Source: Natronoarchaeum mannanilyticum (GTDB lineage Archaea > Halobacteriota > Halobacteria > Halobacteriales > Natronoarchaeaceae). From it: a stretch of 64,000 nt of DNA. The position numbers were made by a program, and so were the translations under genes. The stretch lies in NCBI RefSeq assembly GCF_039522665.1, contig NZ_BAAADV010000007.1, forward strand, positions 372,001 through 436,000, in the 5' to 3' direction. The notes under the pieces were generated by a model. It saw only the letters and a program-made list of their open reading frames with translations, was not told the DNA's origin and made no database searches. This document shows positions 1 through 10,800 of the stretch, one piece after another (within the stretch, counting starts at the first letter, position 1; the number at the start of each line of letters is the position of its first letter).

Positions 1-576
1 CTACGTACGTTCGCGCAGGGGCAGCATGGGATCCGCAACCCATTCGTCATCGCTGCCGTCGATCCGGCGATCGAACACCAGACGGCTGACCGCCTCGAGA
101 CCTGGGCGAGTGGTCGAATCGAACCACCAGAAATCCCTGACGAAGTCACCGTTCAGCCGATCTGGCTCGACGAGCTACTTCCGCAGACCGACGTGTACAA
201 ACTCCTCGTCGATCTAGGCGAGCCCCTGGCCGATCTCGACGACGATACGTCGCCAGGGAAGCGTATCGAGGAGACGATGCAGGACCAGCTCGCCGAAGAG
301 CTGGTTCAGCAGATGGTCGAACACGAACTCAGCAAAGAACAGCTGGAAACTCAGAGCCACGTGGTTCTGCTGCTCAACCTCGGCAGTCTGTATCCGTTCA
401 CGCGCGCCTCGGAACTGCTCGACGAACTCGACCGCCGGAACGTCAAGTCCACGATCGGCATACCGTTCCCCGGTGACGTCGTCGGCGGCAAGTTGAGCTT
501 CTTTGGCGGCGAATCGCGACACTACTACCCAGCACACCAGATTGACGAGCCTATTCAGGGGGTGCATCTCCAATGA
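1..576 (+). CDS. brxB: BrxB (DUF1788), BREX phage-defence protein, 5' truncated by window edge
   Basis: The reading frame is open from base 1, so the true start lies upstream; the visible part gives 191 residues. The C-terminal half carries the DUF1788 pattern: a block ending LGSLYPFTRASELLDEL, then IPFPGD and SFFGGESRHYYPAHQI. BrxB is a core BREX component of unknown biochemical role, normally encoded just before brxC. Its stop overlaps the brxC start (ATGA), so the two are translationally coupled. An internal ATG at 193 is not needed, because the frame upstream of it is equally protein-like (for example TVQPIWLDELLPQTDVYKLL). Identity rests on these motifs plus the neighbouring brxC. Confidence 0.85.
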   Translation, partial: LRTFAQGQHGIRNPFVIAAVDPAIEHQTADRLETWASGRIEPPEIPDEVTVQPIWLDELLPQTDVYKLLVDLGEPLADLDDDTSPGKRIEETMQDQLAEELVQQMVEHELSKEQLETQSHVVLLLNLGSLYPFTRASELLDELDRRNVKSTIGIPFPGDVVGGKLSFFGGESRHYYPAHQIDEPIQGVHLQ

Positions 577-3500
577 CTATCGGCGACCTCTTCCACAGCG
601 ATCCGACGCGACAACTCGAAGAAGTACAGAAGGTCAACGCCCGCGAACGGGCCGAGACTGACGTCAGAGAATTCTACGAAACAGACAGTGCCGAACGGGT
701 CCTCAGGAAACTTGGCGACGTTATCCAGACACACCCTGGCGAAGCCGCACGCTTCCTATACATCCACGCAACGTTCGGTTCAGGGAAGACACACCTCCTG
801 AAGCTCGTTGGCCTCATCACCGACGACGAATCCGAGTTCGCCTACTTGGGTGACCGGCTGGCCGAGCAATGGCCTGGCTTCGACGAGCTCCAGCGTTCCA
901 TCACTGGATCTCACGTCGATCGGCTCAAGCCGGTCTTCCTCAACCTGCTCGACCGCGACGCGTCGAAAGAGCCGCCGTTGCCGTTCCTCATCTTCGAGGC
1001 GATCGGTCGCGAGCTCGGGTACCCGACGGACCCGAACTGGTTGCTCGAGTGGGCCTGGACGCTCGATATGGAGTACGACGGCGTCTGGGAGGCGCTTCAG
1101 GAGTTCGAACACGACGGGAAAACGTTCGACGACGTGCTCGAGGAACGCGCCTCGCTCCGTAGTTGGCTCTATGAAGCACTTCCTGCGATGGCCGAGACCA
1201 CAGGGACGGACCTCGATACCCACTCGGGCGTGAAAGCGTCTATCGAGACTGCCGAAGACGACGTCGAGCCCGAAGCGTTCGACCCCGAGGACCTCGTCTC
1301 GCGTGTCGAGACAGCGACCGAGGCCCTGAACGATGGGAGCAAGCAAACCGAGCTACTGCTGGGATTAGACGAGGTTGCGCTTTTCGTCGGTGACAGCCGC
1401 CACCGATACCGCGAGTTCGAGGAGACGATGGAAGCACTTCAGCGCGGACCGAATCCGGTCGTCGTCACAACCGGGCAGTATTCGCTCCCAGATACTCGTG
1501 AGAACCTCATCGGTGAACCACCAGAAGAGCATTGGACGCATCAACAGATTCCGCTCGAAGGAGCTGACACCGAGATCATCGTCCGAAAGCGGTGGCTCCA
1601 GAAGTCGGAACCTGAGGGAACGGAGCGCGTCGAGTCACTGGTGGCGTCGATGCCAGACCTCTCGCTCGAGACGTACTCATCGGTGACGAGCGCGGACCCG
1701 GACTCGACCGAGTCATACCCGTTCCGCGAGTACGACCTGTCGCTCCTGCGGGCCGTGATGCAGGAACTCATCACGCAGGGACGGTCGACGGACCGAGACT
1801 ACATCCAAGGTCGAGCGCTGCTCGTCCTAGTCAGGTCGCTGTTCACCAAGTTCGACTGGGCGTCGAAAGAGGCGGGTTCGCTCGTCACGTGGGACGTCCT
1901 GTTCGACCTGCTGGTCGAAGAGACGACGTATCTCCCACTGTGGGTTCAGGAGATGATCGATAACACCCTGGTGCCCACCTTCGATGGCGACGAGGGCGCC
2001 TGGGAGGTGCGCCTAGCGAAGGGGCTCTATCTGCTGAACCAGACTCCAGCTGTTCCCTCGACGCCGGAGAACCTGGGCCGGTTGATGGTCGACGATGTCA
2101 CGGCGTCCGTCGACGACGTAGTCGAGAAAACTGAATCGGGGCTGGAGACCCTCGTCGACAAGCAGAAAGTCCTCACCGAAACGAACGACAAAGGTGACGA
2201 GGTCTACACGCTGGTCTCTGAGGAGCAGGAGAGCATCCTCAGTCGTGCGCAGGACAAGGCCGCGAAGATTTCCCCGCACCAGTTGTCGGCATGGTTGGAG
2301 ACGCGTCTGCGCGAGAACGACGACTTCTTCCGGAGCGACGGCAGCCGTCACGAGGTCGACGTCGGCGACGAACGGCTCGTCCCGCTTCGGTACGACTACT
2401 CCATCCTCGACACTGTCGACCGGGCGCCGTCCCCCGAATACGACGCGATTCGCATTCGCGTGTTGGCCGACGATCCCGACACCGTCTCTGAACAGGTCGA
2501 GACGTGGCAAGACGTGAACAACGGTCGTGATGGTGGCGAACACGTACTCATCACGATCGACGTTCCCGAGACGATGCTCGAGCGGATTCGGAACGTCATC
2601 GGCATGGGACAGGTGTTGGACGAAGAAACCGAATCTCACGAGGAACTTGAACGAGAACACCGCACCGACAAACGTCGCCTCGAATCGTCGGTGACCGAGA
2701 TCCTTGAGGACGCATCAGTGTACACGGTCCACGAGCACCGCGGCGCTCGCTCCAGCGTGCTTACCGATGTCGTTAAGGACCAGGTAGACATTGTGTTCGG
2801 CTCATCTCGAAAGACGCTCTCGCGGCCGCTCGTCGAGGTCGATGACGCGAAATCGATAGCGAAATTCTTCCGCGGCAGCGGTGAGTGGCCGCTTTCGGAC
2901 GCGGACGCTGCGATGCTCGGCGTCGACACCACCAGCGCAGAGGTCGCCGACACTGGCTGGTGTCGCGAGTTCATCAATACGTACGAGTCACAGAAGTCAG
3001 TCGACGTCGAGACACTCCTCCAGCAGACCCAGACTGCAAATGGGGACTATCGGGGGACGCCCCAGGAGGCGATTGCGGCGCTCCTGATCACGCTCGCGAC
3101 CTCCAACGAATCTGTCGCACTCAAGCAGGATACCGACTACGTGACCGACCCTGCTGCGATCGGACGGCAGGTGCGAACCAAGGGCGGATTGACGTCGCTC
3201 CAGGTCCGCTTCGGCGTCGAAATCATCGACCCGAAGACGGTGAAAGAACTCGTGGCTACCGTACTCGGTGAGGAACCGACAACTGATGGTCCGGACGAGT
3301 GGCTGGGTGAACTCGGACAGTGGGTCGACGAGAACAGTGTGACCGTCAAGCGCACGCTGAAGAGCGCTGACAGAGAGTTCGACGTGACGCTCAAGGCCTT
3401 CGAGGCAACGATTGAACCAGCTCTCAGCGGTGAAGAGCTCTCCTCGTCTGACTTAGGAAGTGAGGACGATCTCGAGGCGGTACTTGAGGAGGCCAAAACC

Positions 3501-4415
3501 TTCGCGGACGCTCGCGAACTCTTCGCTGTCGAGGAAGACGGTGAAACGCTCTGGGAACACTTCAGCGACGAACTGGACACGATGACGTCGATCTATCCCA
3601 ACGCGTCAATCACCACCAGTATGCGGGCAACGGCGGAGAGCAACACCGTCCCTAGTGTCGCGACGGTCGAGTCACGGCTTCGAGACGCTGAGGGGCATCG
3701 CGTCGATGAAATCTCAGAACAGTACCGGCGTATCACGGGGAGCACCACCACTGAATCTGATCCCGACGCCATCTGCGAAGACCTGAGCACTTGGCTCCGG
3801 TCGAACGAAGACGACGTTCGAGGAATCGTTGACGCAGCTACTGATGAGTTCGACGACGTCGTGTTTGACGACCTGGAAGACGTGTTCGATACAGTCTGGA
3901 ACAGTGAGAGCCTGTCTGAAAGTGATGTTGTCGACTCGACTGTCGTCCAGCAGACCGAGACGTACGAGCAGGTTCGCAACCTCTTCGACGACGCTGGTGG
4001 TGCGAGCCTCTGGTCGCAGCTACAGGAGGTGGGCCGAGAACTACGTGAGGAGCATCCAGACTCACCGACGACAGAAGCTGTCGAGACTGCACTCGCTTCT
4101 TCGCGGCCACCCACGAGGCAACGTGTGCGCCAGCTCATCGAGCGGGCCAAAGACCCGAAGCCGCCTGGTGCAGACGACGATGCATGGACCAAACTTCAGA
4201 CGGTTGCCGAAGAGTTACGCCAAGAGCTTCCGAACGCTGATGTGACTGATGAAGTTACAGCAGCCGTCGATGCCGACGAAAGGCCGAGTGAAGAACAGGT
4301 GGACGAGTTGCTCTCAGAGTCGAAGACGGTGTTGGAGCGGATTCAGGGTGCGAAGGCCTGCCTGGGCGATCTAGAGGATGGCACTATCGTATTGATCGAA
4401 AACCAATCCAGATAG
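573..4415 (+). CDS. brxC: BrxC/PglY-type BREX ATPase
   Basis: A 1280-aa P-loop ATPase of the BREX BrxC/PglY family, the large ATPase of BREX defence. Walker A is at about residues 68-75 (FGSGKTHL) and a likely Walker B at about 262-270 (LLLGLDEVAL). The N-terminal opening (IGDLFHSDPTRQLEEVQKV) fits the family, and the length of about 1200-1300 aa is typical. The C-terminal third is acidic, with predicted helical, coiled-coil-like stretches. The start overlaps the brxB stop by 4 nt. Type 5 BREX usually has two brxC genes; only one is in this window, and a different cassette follows 86 bp downstream. A second copy upstream of the window cannot be excluded. Confidence 0.92.
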   Translation: MTIGDLFHSDPTRQLEEVQKVNARERAETDVREFYETDSAERVLRKLGDVIQTHPGEAARFLYIHATFGSGKTHLLKLVGLITDDESEFAYLGDRLAEQWPGFDELQRSITGSHVDRLKPVFLNLLDRDASKEPPLPFLIFEAIGRELGYPTDPNWLLEWAWTLDMEYDGVWEALQEFEHDGKTFDDVLEERASLRSWLYEALPAMAETTGTDLDTHSGVKASIETAEDDVEPEAFDPEDLVSRVETATEALNDGSKQTELLLGLDEVALFVGDSRHRYREFEETMEALQRGPNPVVVTTGQYSLPDTRENLIGEPPEEHWTHQQIPLEGADTEIIVRKRWLQKSEPEGTERVESLVASMPDLSLETYSSVTSADPDSTESYPFREYDLSLLRAVMQELITQGRSTDRDYIQGRALLVLVRSLFTKFDWASKEAGSLVTWDVLFDLLVEETTYLPLWVQEMIDNTLVPTFDGDEGAWEVRLAKGLYLLNQTPAVPSTPENLGRLMVDDVTASVDDVVEKTESGLETLVDKQKVLTETNDKGDEVYTLVSEEQESILSRAQDKAAKISPHQLSAWLETRLRENDDFFRSDGSRHEVDVGDERLVPLRYDYSILDTVDRAPSPEYDAIRIRVLADDPDTVSEQVETWQDVNNGRDGGEHVLITIDVPETMLERIRNVIGMGQVLDEETESHEELEREHRTDKRRLESSVTEILEDASVYTVHEHRGARSSVLTDVVKDQVDIVFGSSRKTLSRPLVEVDDAKSIAKFFRGSGEWPLSDADAAMLGVDTTSAEVADTGWCREFINTYESQKSVDVETLLQQTQTANGDYRGTPQEAIAALLITLATSNESVALKQDTDYVTDPAAIGRQVRTKGGLTSLQVRFGVEIIDPKTVKELVATVLGEEPTTDGPDEWLGELGQWVDENSVTVKRTLKSADREFDVTLKAFEATIEPALSGEELSSSDLGSEDDLEAVLEEAKTFADARELFAVEEDGETLWEHFSDELDTMTSIYPNASITTSMRATAESNTVPSVATVESRLRDAEGHRVDEISEQYRRITGSTTTESDPDAICEDLSTWLRSNEDDVRGIVDAATDEFDDVVFDDLEDVFDTVWNSESLSESDVVDSTVVQQTETYEQVRNLFDDAGGASLWSQLQEVGRELREEHPDSPTTEAVETALASSRPPTRQRVRQLIERAKDPKPPGADDDAWTKLQTVAEELRQELPNADVTDEVTAAVDADERPSEEQVDELLSESKTVLERIQGAKACLGDLEDGTIVLIENQSR

Positions 4416-4466
4416 TTTTCAATCTCCCGCTCGGTTCTCCAGAAGATTGACCTTCTCAATAAGAAG

Positions 4467-4476
4467 CATTATATGG
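4467..4476 (+). promoter_or_regulatory. TATA-like promoter of the inserted cassette
   Basis: CATTATATGG lies about 30 bp upstream of the ATG at 4502. This spacing is typical of leaderless haloarchaeal transcripts. It suggests that the two genes downstream have their own promoter rather than depending on read-through from brxC. Confidence 0.5.
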
Positions 4477-4501
4477 CTGCTATACTCCGTTGTCTATCAA
4501 G

Positions 4502-5530
4502 ATGGACATATCTATTCAGGGAATGGCCTACTCACCGATTGAGTATGGTCTGGAGAGCGGTGACCAATGGCAGAACTCTGTTGGTCAAGATACGGCTTCT
4601 GAATTAGATGTCTTTGCGGAATACATTACTGAGGTGATCGTCAAGTCTGACCAATCAAATGTTACCCGTGGCAATTTCGATACATCAGGAACCGCCACGG
4701 AGGGTGCACTTCAGGTATTGTGTGATACAGATTATGAAGACGGACAATCTGATTTCTGCGATGCTGCTTTTGAGTTGACAAAACGCCTGAACGATGTTCT
4801 TCATCATACGGCTAACGAAGGCGTTCTCTTTGCGGTTCAGGCTGGTATTGAAGGCGAAGTCCTGACTGACGACATAGACACGGTCGCGGTCCTTCTTAAA
4901 CTCGATCTTGAAGAGGCTCAGCGAGTGAAATTGAAGTCAGACAATACGCTAAAGTCGGTGAGTTTTGAAGACCTATTTCCAGAACCAGAGGAGCTTCAAA
5001 AGGCGGTTATGTATCCGCTAGTTCGAACGACATCATTTCGGCTTCCGGGTGACGTCAAATTCTATCAAAAGGACACTCTATCTGAGTATTTCCACCGATT
5101 CATCGAGTGCGACATAGCCCCTGCAACGCTTGAACAAGCCAAGAGCGTCTTTGAGGCCATTAGCGAGATCAAACATGAACGGACAGGCCAGCGAGCAGAT
5201 GCAGAGGATCTGAACCGTTTCCGTGCCCTTCGCGAGGATAGTGATGGAGGTGTCGTCGAATTAGATGAAATAACCTCAGCAGCGAGTGACATCGTGGGAG
5301 AGACTGTGTCTGGTCAAGACCTTGCTGACGAACTGGGGCGAGATAACCCAGACGCAATCGTGATGGACTCTAACAATCTTCCCAGTGTCGTCAAGTACGA
5401 GGTGGACGAAGAGATCGAAGTGAAGTTCCCTTCAACGGCAAGTGAACGAGTCAACGTCAATGAGGACGAAAACGAGGTTGAGATTTCGATAACCGGCGGA
5501 GACTTAACAGTCGCACCTCGTGACCGATAA
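4502..5530 (+). CDS. Nucleoid-associated-protein-like (NdpA/YejK, NA37-like) protein inside the BREX locus
   Basis: A 342-aa protein. The ATG at 4502 is chosen over an in-frame TTG at 4490 because of the TATA box 30 bp upstream. Its layout resembles the 37-kDa nucleoid-associated (NA37/YejK) family: an alpha-helical N-terminal region (FCDAAFELTKRLNDVL), then strands with VAVLLKLDLEEA at about 127-138, then a helix-rich half that is less similar. Such proteins bind nucleoid DNA; here it could be a DNA-sensing partner. The last codons overlap the start of the downstream membrane protein by 11 nt, so the two form a unit. The gene is clearly AT-richer than brxC or pglX. The family call is tentative, based on pattern only. 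Confidence 0.5.
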   Translation: MDISIQGMAYSPIEYGLESGDQWQNSVGQDTASELDVFAEYITEVIVKSDQSNVTRGNFDTSGTATEGALQVLCDTDYEDGQSDFCDAAFELTKRLNDVLHHTANEGVLFAVQAGIEGEVLTDDIDTVAVLLKLDLEEAQRVKLKSDNTLKSVSFEDLFPEPEELQKAVMYPLVRTTSFRLPGDVKFYQKDTLSEYFHRFIECDIAPATLEQAKSVFEAISEIKHERTGQRADAEDLNRFRALREDSDGGVVELDEITSAASDIVGETVSGQDLADELGRDNPDAIVMDSNNLPSVVKYEVDEEIEVKFPSTASERVNVNEDENEVEISITGGDLTVAPRDR

Positions 5531-7238
5531 TCTATCCCTCACTGAGCTCGAGTCCGCACTCTCGCGGTTCTTTTTCTCGCCGTGGGAGCCGACAGAATCA
5601 TCTTCTGCTCTCATCGTTGAACAAAACGGGCTGTCGATCTCAGACTGGGAAGAAGCATTTGACGCAGTTGAAGCGGTTCGAAACTTCGATCTGGGAGAGA
5701 ACCTTGTACTGACGGTTGAGGAGGATAGTCAAAACTTTGAATACCGAATTAACTGGGAACCCACCGACTTTGTCACCTGTCACGATCGCGAAGAAACGGA
5801 TATTCCAGCTTCAAGATTATATCCGGACGATGAAACCGCAGCAGATTCGCTAGAGCAAGTCCGAAATGACCGAGTCAATGACCAAGAAGAACTTCAGAGC
5901 GTAGTTCGGTCATTCATCAAAGCCCCTCGGACATCTGTTCGGTTTAGATTTAGAATCCCTCACAGCCACGTTGAATCTGTCATTGGAGAAGGTTTAGACT
6001 TAGATATAGGTGTCAAATTTCGATTCCTCTGGTCGAGTCTACTCGAGGAAATCGAGGCTAAGTCAATTTCTGAAGTCAAGGATTTCGTTCAACTAAGGAA
6101 CGAGAAAACCTGTTTCGTCACAGTTGACCTGCCTGCAACTGCATTTGGAGAGTATATTGGGTTCTTTGCACTACGAAAGCTCGATAGTCGTGATTTTTCG
6201 GACTTTATCGAGAGGCGTACCCACTTAGATAGGACGTTAAACGCGATCCAGAGAGAATGCGCTATCGATGGCTTTCATGAGGTCTACCTACCGCCCGCAG
6301 TGTTCGTAACGGACAGGGGTGACGAATGGTTAACTGAGGTCCTACGTCAACGATTAGCCCCGTTTCAAGCGATGTTCTTCTTACTGGGTATTTCTAACAC
6401 AGCGCGACGCCAAGACGGCGCCTGGAGAATTCGAATCAATGGCCGGAAAACCATCGATTCAGAAGTTGAACTGGAGAAGGAACGAGACGAGTGGGAACTT
6501 TCGGTGTCTAATGGGCCGTCACCAGTTAACGCTGATCGAGAACAGGTACAAGAATTCGTCTCCCTATTTAATTGGATCTATCACTCACGATCGACGGACA
6601 GAGTCACGGTGCTGAGAAATATTGTAACACTCTACACCACCAATATCGCTGGTCTCCTCGACGAAATCGAGAATATTCACGCAAGCGCACGAACGAACTT
6701 TAATGTCTATATTGAGGATAGCGTTGACGAATTTATCGATTTCCAGCAAGAGGTTAGTAGATACGTTTTCGAGACTCAGAGAGAAGTCTCCAATCTACGC
6801 CGAGACCTATCAAATGCTGTTAGCAAAGATTTATTTCGAGTATTCGGATTTATACTCGTTACCGGTGTAGGTGTGGTCAGCCAGATCAGTAGAGTCACCA
6901 ACGCGAGGAATGCCTTGGGAATCGCCTTGATCCCGGTCGGGATCTATATGGTTTTGAGCTTAGTTGGTGTTCGAGGTTTAAACAAACAGTTCGACTCCAT
7001 CGAGGCCAGCCGTGAAGACTACTACAACTTGTATGAGCGGTTCTTAGACAAGCAGATACTCGACGACATCACAGATAGTGAAGCAGATAGTGATCTCAAA
7101 ACCCAATTCAAGAGAGGTATTTGGTTATACTATGGGCTATTCGGGATACTACTAGCAGTAACTGTGTACTCGATTATTGACCTCCTCTTCACAGGCGGTC
7201 CTGCAACCAAACTGTTGGCCGAAATTCTCTCCTCCTGA
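5520..7238 (+). CDS. Large protein with C-terminal membrane anchor, candidate effector of the cassette
   Basis: A 572-aa protein with a GTG start (5520) overlapping the upstream gene, implying coupled translation. The first 430 or so residues are soluble and recognised as no family. A helical, possibly coiled-coil segment near 385-435 precedes three predicted membrane helices at about 440-456, 466-484 and 534-557. Between helices two and three is a charged helical stretch (FDSIEASREDYYNLYERFL). Base composition is AT-rich like its partner and unlike the BREX core genes, a sign of separate acquisition. A soluble sensor paired with a membrane-anchored protein is a common abortive-infection design. 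That role is inference; nothing catalytic is visible. Confidence 0.6.
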   Translation: MTDNLSLTELESALSRFFFSPWEPTESSSALIVEQNGLSISDWEEAFDAVEAVRNFDLGENLVLTVEEDSQNFEYRINWEPTDFVTCHDREETDIPASRLYPDDETAADSLEQVRNDRVNDQEELQSVVRSFIKAPRTSVRFRFRIPHSHVESVIGEGLDLDIGVKFRFLWSSLLEEIEAKSISEVKDFVQLRNEKTCFVTVDLPATAFGEYIGFFALRKLDSRDFSDFIERRTHLDRTLNAIQRECAIDGFHEVYLPPAVFVTDRGDEWLTEVLRQRLAPFQAMFFLLGISNTARRQDGAWRIRINGRKTIDSEVELEKERDEWELSVSNGPSPVNADREQVQEFVSLFNWIYHSRSTDRVTVLRNIVTLYTTNIAGLLDEIENIHASARTNFNVYIEDSVDEFIDFQQEVSRYVFETQREVSNLRRDLSNAVSKDLFRVFGFILVTGVGVVSQISRVTNARNALGIALIPVGIYMVLSLVGVRGLNKQFDSIEASREDYYNLYERFLDKQILDDITDSEADSDLKTQFKRGIWLYYGLFGILLAVTVYSIIDLLFTGGPATKLLAEILSS

Positions 7239-7252
7239 GGGTCGCTGGGGAG

Positions 7253-7696
7253 TTACCGTCGACGAATTGGAGGGCGATGTTGGTAGCGCGATCTCGACTT
7301 GAATGCCCAGACGACAAACATTGCGGTCGCTCCCAGCATGAAGGTAATAACCGCTGTCGTACTTCCTGCGAGCATTCCAGTAGCTGCTGACGAGATGACG
7401 AGGTACAGTACGACTCCTGTCGCGCCTAAATTGCTATATGCGACAACTATCGATCCGATCGTCGAAACGATCGGAAGGGTCGCGAATGACAAGTGGCCAA
7501 CCCAGAGGATAGTAGATATTTCATGAGAATACACACCTCCCTCCGGCGAGAGCGTCTGTTGTACATTCGCCAGTTCATTGAATAGCCTCAGAAACACTGG
7601 AATGAGTACCAATGTGACGACAGCGCCTTTGAAGGCACTATCGATCAAGGATAACACTGCATCTGGCCCACTGCTATTTTTCCGAGGTGTGGACAT
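7253..7696 (-). CDS. Small four-helix membrane protein, opposite strand inside the BREX locus
   Basis: 147 aa with predicted membrane helices at about 24-44, 62-85, 89-110 and 113-132, and an Arg-rich C-terminal tail (SRSRYQHRPPIRRR) expected to be cytoplasmic. No family is recognised. It is transcribed against the BREX genes, convergent with the 572-aa protein (14 bp apart) and divergent from pglX. An AT-rich TATA-like stretch on its own strand lies near 7727-7735. Its position, bracketed by the cassette and pglX, suggests a cargo or immunity-like role, which is a guess. Confidence 0.6.
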   Translation of the reverse strand: MSTPRKNSSGPDAVLSLIDSAFKGAVVTLVLIPVFLRLFNELANVQQTLSPEGGVYSHEISTILWVGHLSFATLPIVSTIGSIVVAYSNLGATGVVLYLVISSAATGMLAGSTTAVITFMLGATAMFVVWAFKSRSRYQHRPPIRRR

Positions 7697-7850
7697 AAGC
7701 TAACAACCAGACTGACGTAGTTGATCCTGATAATAATTCTGCTCAACAAGGGGGGTCAAATTTCCACCAACGGCTCAGGGATGGACTTCCACCATCGGCA
7801 ACATTAAAGATGGTCGTGTGATTCGGACATGGTATACACAATTACCTCCC

Positions 7851-10800
7851 ATGGCAAGCAATTCTCTCTCCCAACGGAAGGCCCAACTTGACAAGGAAGA
7901 ACGCGAGCGTCTCGAAGACATCGTTGAGGATCTTCGCGAGCGCGTCGAGGATAACGTCGAATTTCAGCTCACGCAGAAAGGACTCGATGACGAGCCAGAG
8001 GACCTTGACGATCTCGATGAGAACACTCGGAAACTCGCCGAAGCTATCGATCTCGAAGGAGTCGATGGCCACACCTGGGATGAGGCATTCGAACAGTACG
8101 TAACTGGCGTCGGCTATACGATCGTCAATCGTCTCGCTGCGCTTCGATGCATGGAGGTGCGGGACTTCATCGACGAGGAGGTCACCGTCTTCAAGGACAA
8201 CGGCCTGACACCCGCTGCTGAGACTCTCGTCCACGAAGAGTTCCTGCTGGAAGACGAAGCTATCATCCAGGCGTATCACAACGCTTGCGACAGATTGGCT
8301 GAAGAGATCGAGATTCTCTTCGACCGGGACTCGGCCTACAGCCAGGTTGACCCCGACGACGACACTTTCGAGGAACTCTGTGGGATGCTTGACGAGATCC
8401 CTAACGAAGTCTGGCGTGCCGACGACGTCCTTGGCTGGGTCTACGAATACTACAATCGTCCCGTTGTTGAGGCTCTCGACGCCAAGAACACGCTTGAACC
8501 TGAAGACGTTGGGCCTGCGAACCAATTCTATACGCCACACTGGGTCGTCCGGATGCTCACCGACAATTCACTCGGGAAGCTTTACCTCGAAGCGACCGGA
8601 CAGGAGGACGCCATCCCGGAGCCTGAATCTCTCTCCCCCGAGGAGCGAAAGGAGCGCCTCGTCACACCTGAGGACTCGCCTAGCGTTCCTGAACTCTGTA
8701 CGTACCTCATTCCAGACGAGGAGCCCGGCGATGCCCCGGAGTTTGACCACCCGCGGGAACTGCGGGTCATCGACCCAGCTTGTGGAAGCGGGCACTTCCT
8801 CCTTTACGCGTTCGACATCTTGGAGCGCATCTGGTGGGCGGAGACTGAGCTGGATCGTGCAGAGATACCTGCGAAGGTGCTGGAGCACAACCTCTACGGC
8901 GTTGACATCGATCTACGCTCCTGCCAGCTCTCGGCATTTAATCTGTACCTCAAAGCTCGAACGCGGGCTGAGGAGGAAGATGGCGAGTTCGAGATGCCGA
9001 ACGTCGGAATTGTGTGTGCAGACGCCCGGGTCGCCGAGGTCGAGGAAGGTGCTGCGGTGCTGGACGAAATTACTGGCGAGGGGAGCGACCTGCGTGAGGC
9101 TATCGACGACGTTATCGAGACGTTCCAGCAGACCGAGGCACTCGGAAGCCTGCTGGACGTGAGTGGGACACTGGAGGAGGCGTTCGATTCCAGCAAGACG
9201 CAGTCTGAACTTACTGACTACAACGAGGGAGATCACCAGTCGCTCAATTCATTCCTGAAGGCACTTCGACGCGCCGTTGAAGAGCGGACGAGCGATTCCT
9301 TCGGTGAGCAGAACCTCCGGAGTTTTCTAAACCTGCTGGTGGTATTAACGCAAGAGTACGACGTCTCACTGATGAATCCTCCCTACGGGTCAGGCGGACG
9401 TATGCCTGATTCCGTACAGGACTACGTTTCGAATACCTACGACTACAAGGAGGAATACTACATCAACTTCTTCGAAGCGTGTAATCGCCGAACGAAGAAC
9501 AATGGGCGGACGGGAATGCTCGTTCCGCGTTCGTTCATGTTCCTCAAAACCTTCGAGGAATTCAGGAAGGATTTCATCGGTGGGCAGGGTGCGTTTGACT
9601 TCCTCGCTGAATACGGTATTGACATCTTGGACAACGCAACTGTTCGAACTGCTGGGACAGTTGTTCGGTCAGATGTCGATAGCGAACAAGAAGGTACCTT
9701 CCTGAGGTTGGATGATGTTGAAAAAGGAGAGAAGGAAGATTCTTTTCTCTATTCTGCATTTGTATCTGCCGAAGAGGAGGGGATCCAGAGAGTATTCAGG
9801 AGAGAAATCTCGCAGTTCAATCTTGTTCCGGGGACGCCTCTCACCTATTGGATTCCCCGGTCACTGCGGGAATTGTATGACTCAGAAATAGTGCTTGATG
9901 CCGAGAATGCAGGACTCGAAAAAGACGGTATCTCCTCGATAAAGGTTGGTCTGCAAACAGGCGATGATAGCAGATTTACCCAGATGTTCTGGGAAAATCA
10001 ATTGTCTGACTGGAGACCTCTGGCTAAGGGCGGGGAAGATTCATGGCTATTGCCCCGTGTGAGAAAAACTGTGTTGTGGGGGGAGGATGGAATTGAGGTT
10101 CGACGATATTCTGGCTCGTACCCGCGCAATTCGCAATATTATTTCCAAGAAGGAGTGACTTTCAACCGCGTAAAGGAGAACGGGAAGCGATTCGGTCATT
10201 TCCATTCTGGGTCCGTCTTTGGGGATAAGGGTCCAGTCATCTTCCCAGAAGATAATAAATGGGATATCCTGTCGTATTCAAACAGCCGATTGTTCACCTA
10301 TCTGATGTTAGCACAGACGACAGAACGGATGTGGGAAGTCGGTCAGGTTTCAAAAATACCATGGCGAGACGAACTGGAGGTCCCAGAAAGACTATCCACG
10401 CTTTCTCGAGAATCCGTCTCGCACATCGTTTCTAAGCGCCAATATGACTTTGTGTCACCGTACTACGACGGTCCAGTCCTTCTTGACGTACTCGGCGAGA
10501 ACAACACGCTCGATCTGTACGAGCACCCCCATCGTGAGCTACAGGAAGAACTAACCCTCGACTCCCCGTCCTCGACACCTGACGTGGAAGCGACCTTATC
10601 CGAGCTCGGGACTGCCGCCGCAACTCATCTCGAACGAATCGAAGCTGACCTCCAGTCCTGTGCCGATGAGATAGACGAAGCGGTGTTCGACTGCTTCGAC
10701 ATTTCCGAAGACCAGCGTGAAACCATTCTCCAAGAGATCGCCCTCCGTACCAACGAGGATCCACGCGAACAGGAGGAGTACAACCCCGAGTCCATAACGG

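Noticed and set aside
780-1346. 188-codon minus-strand ORF under brxC
   Set aside because: It is the opposite-strand shadow of a well-supported ATPase gene, with no motifs of its own.
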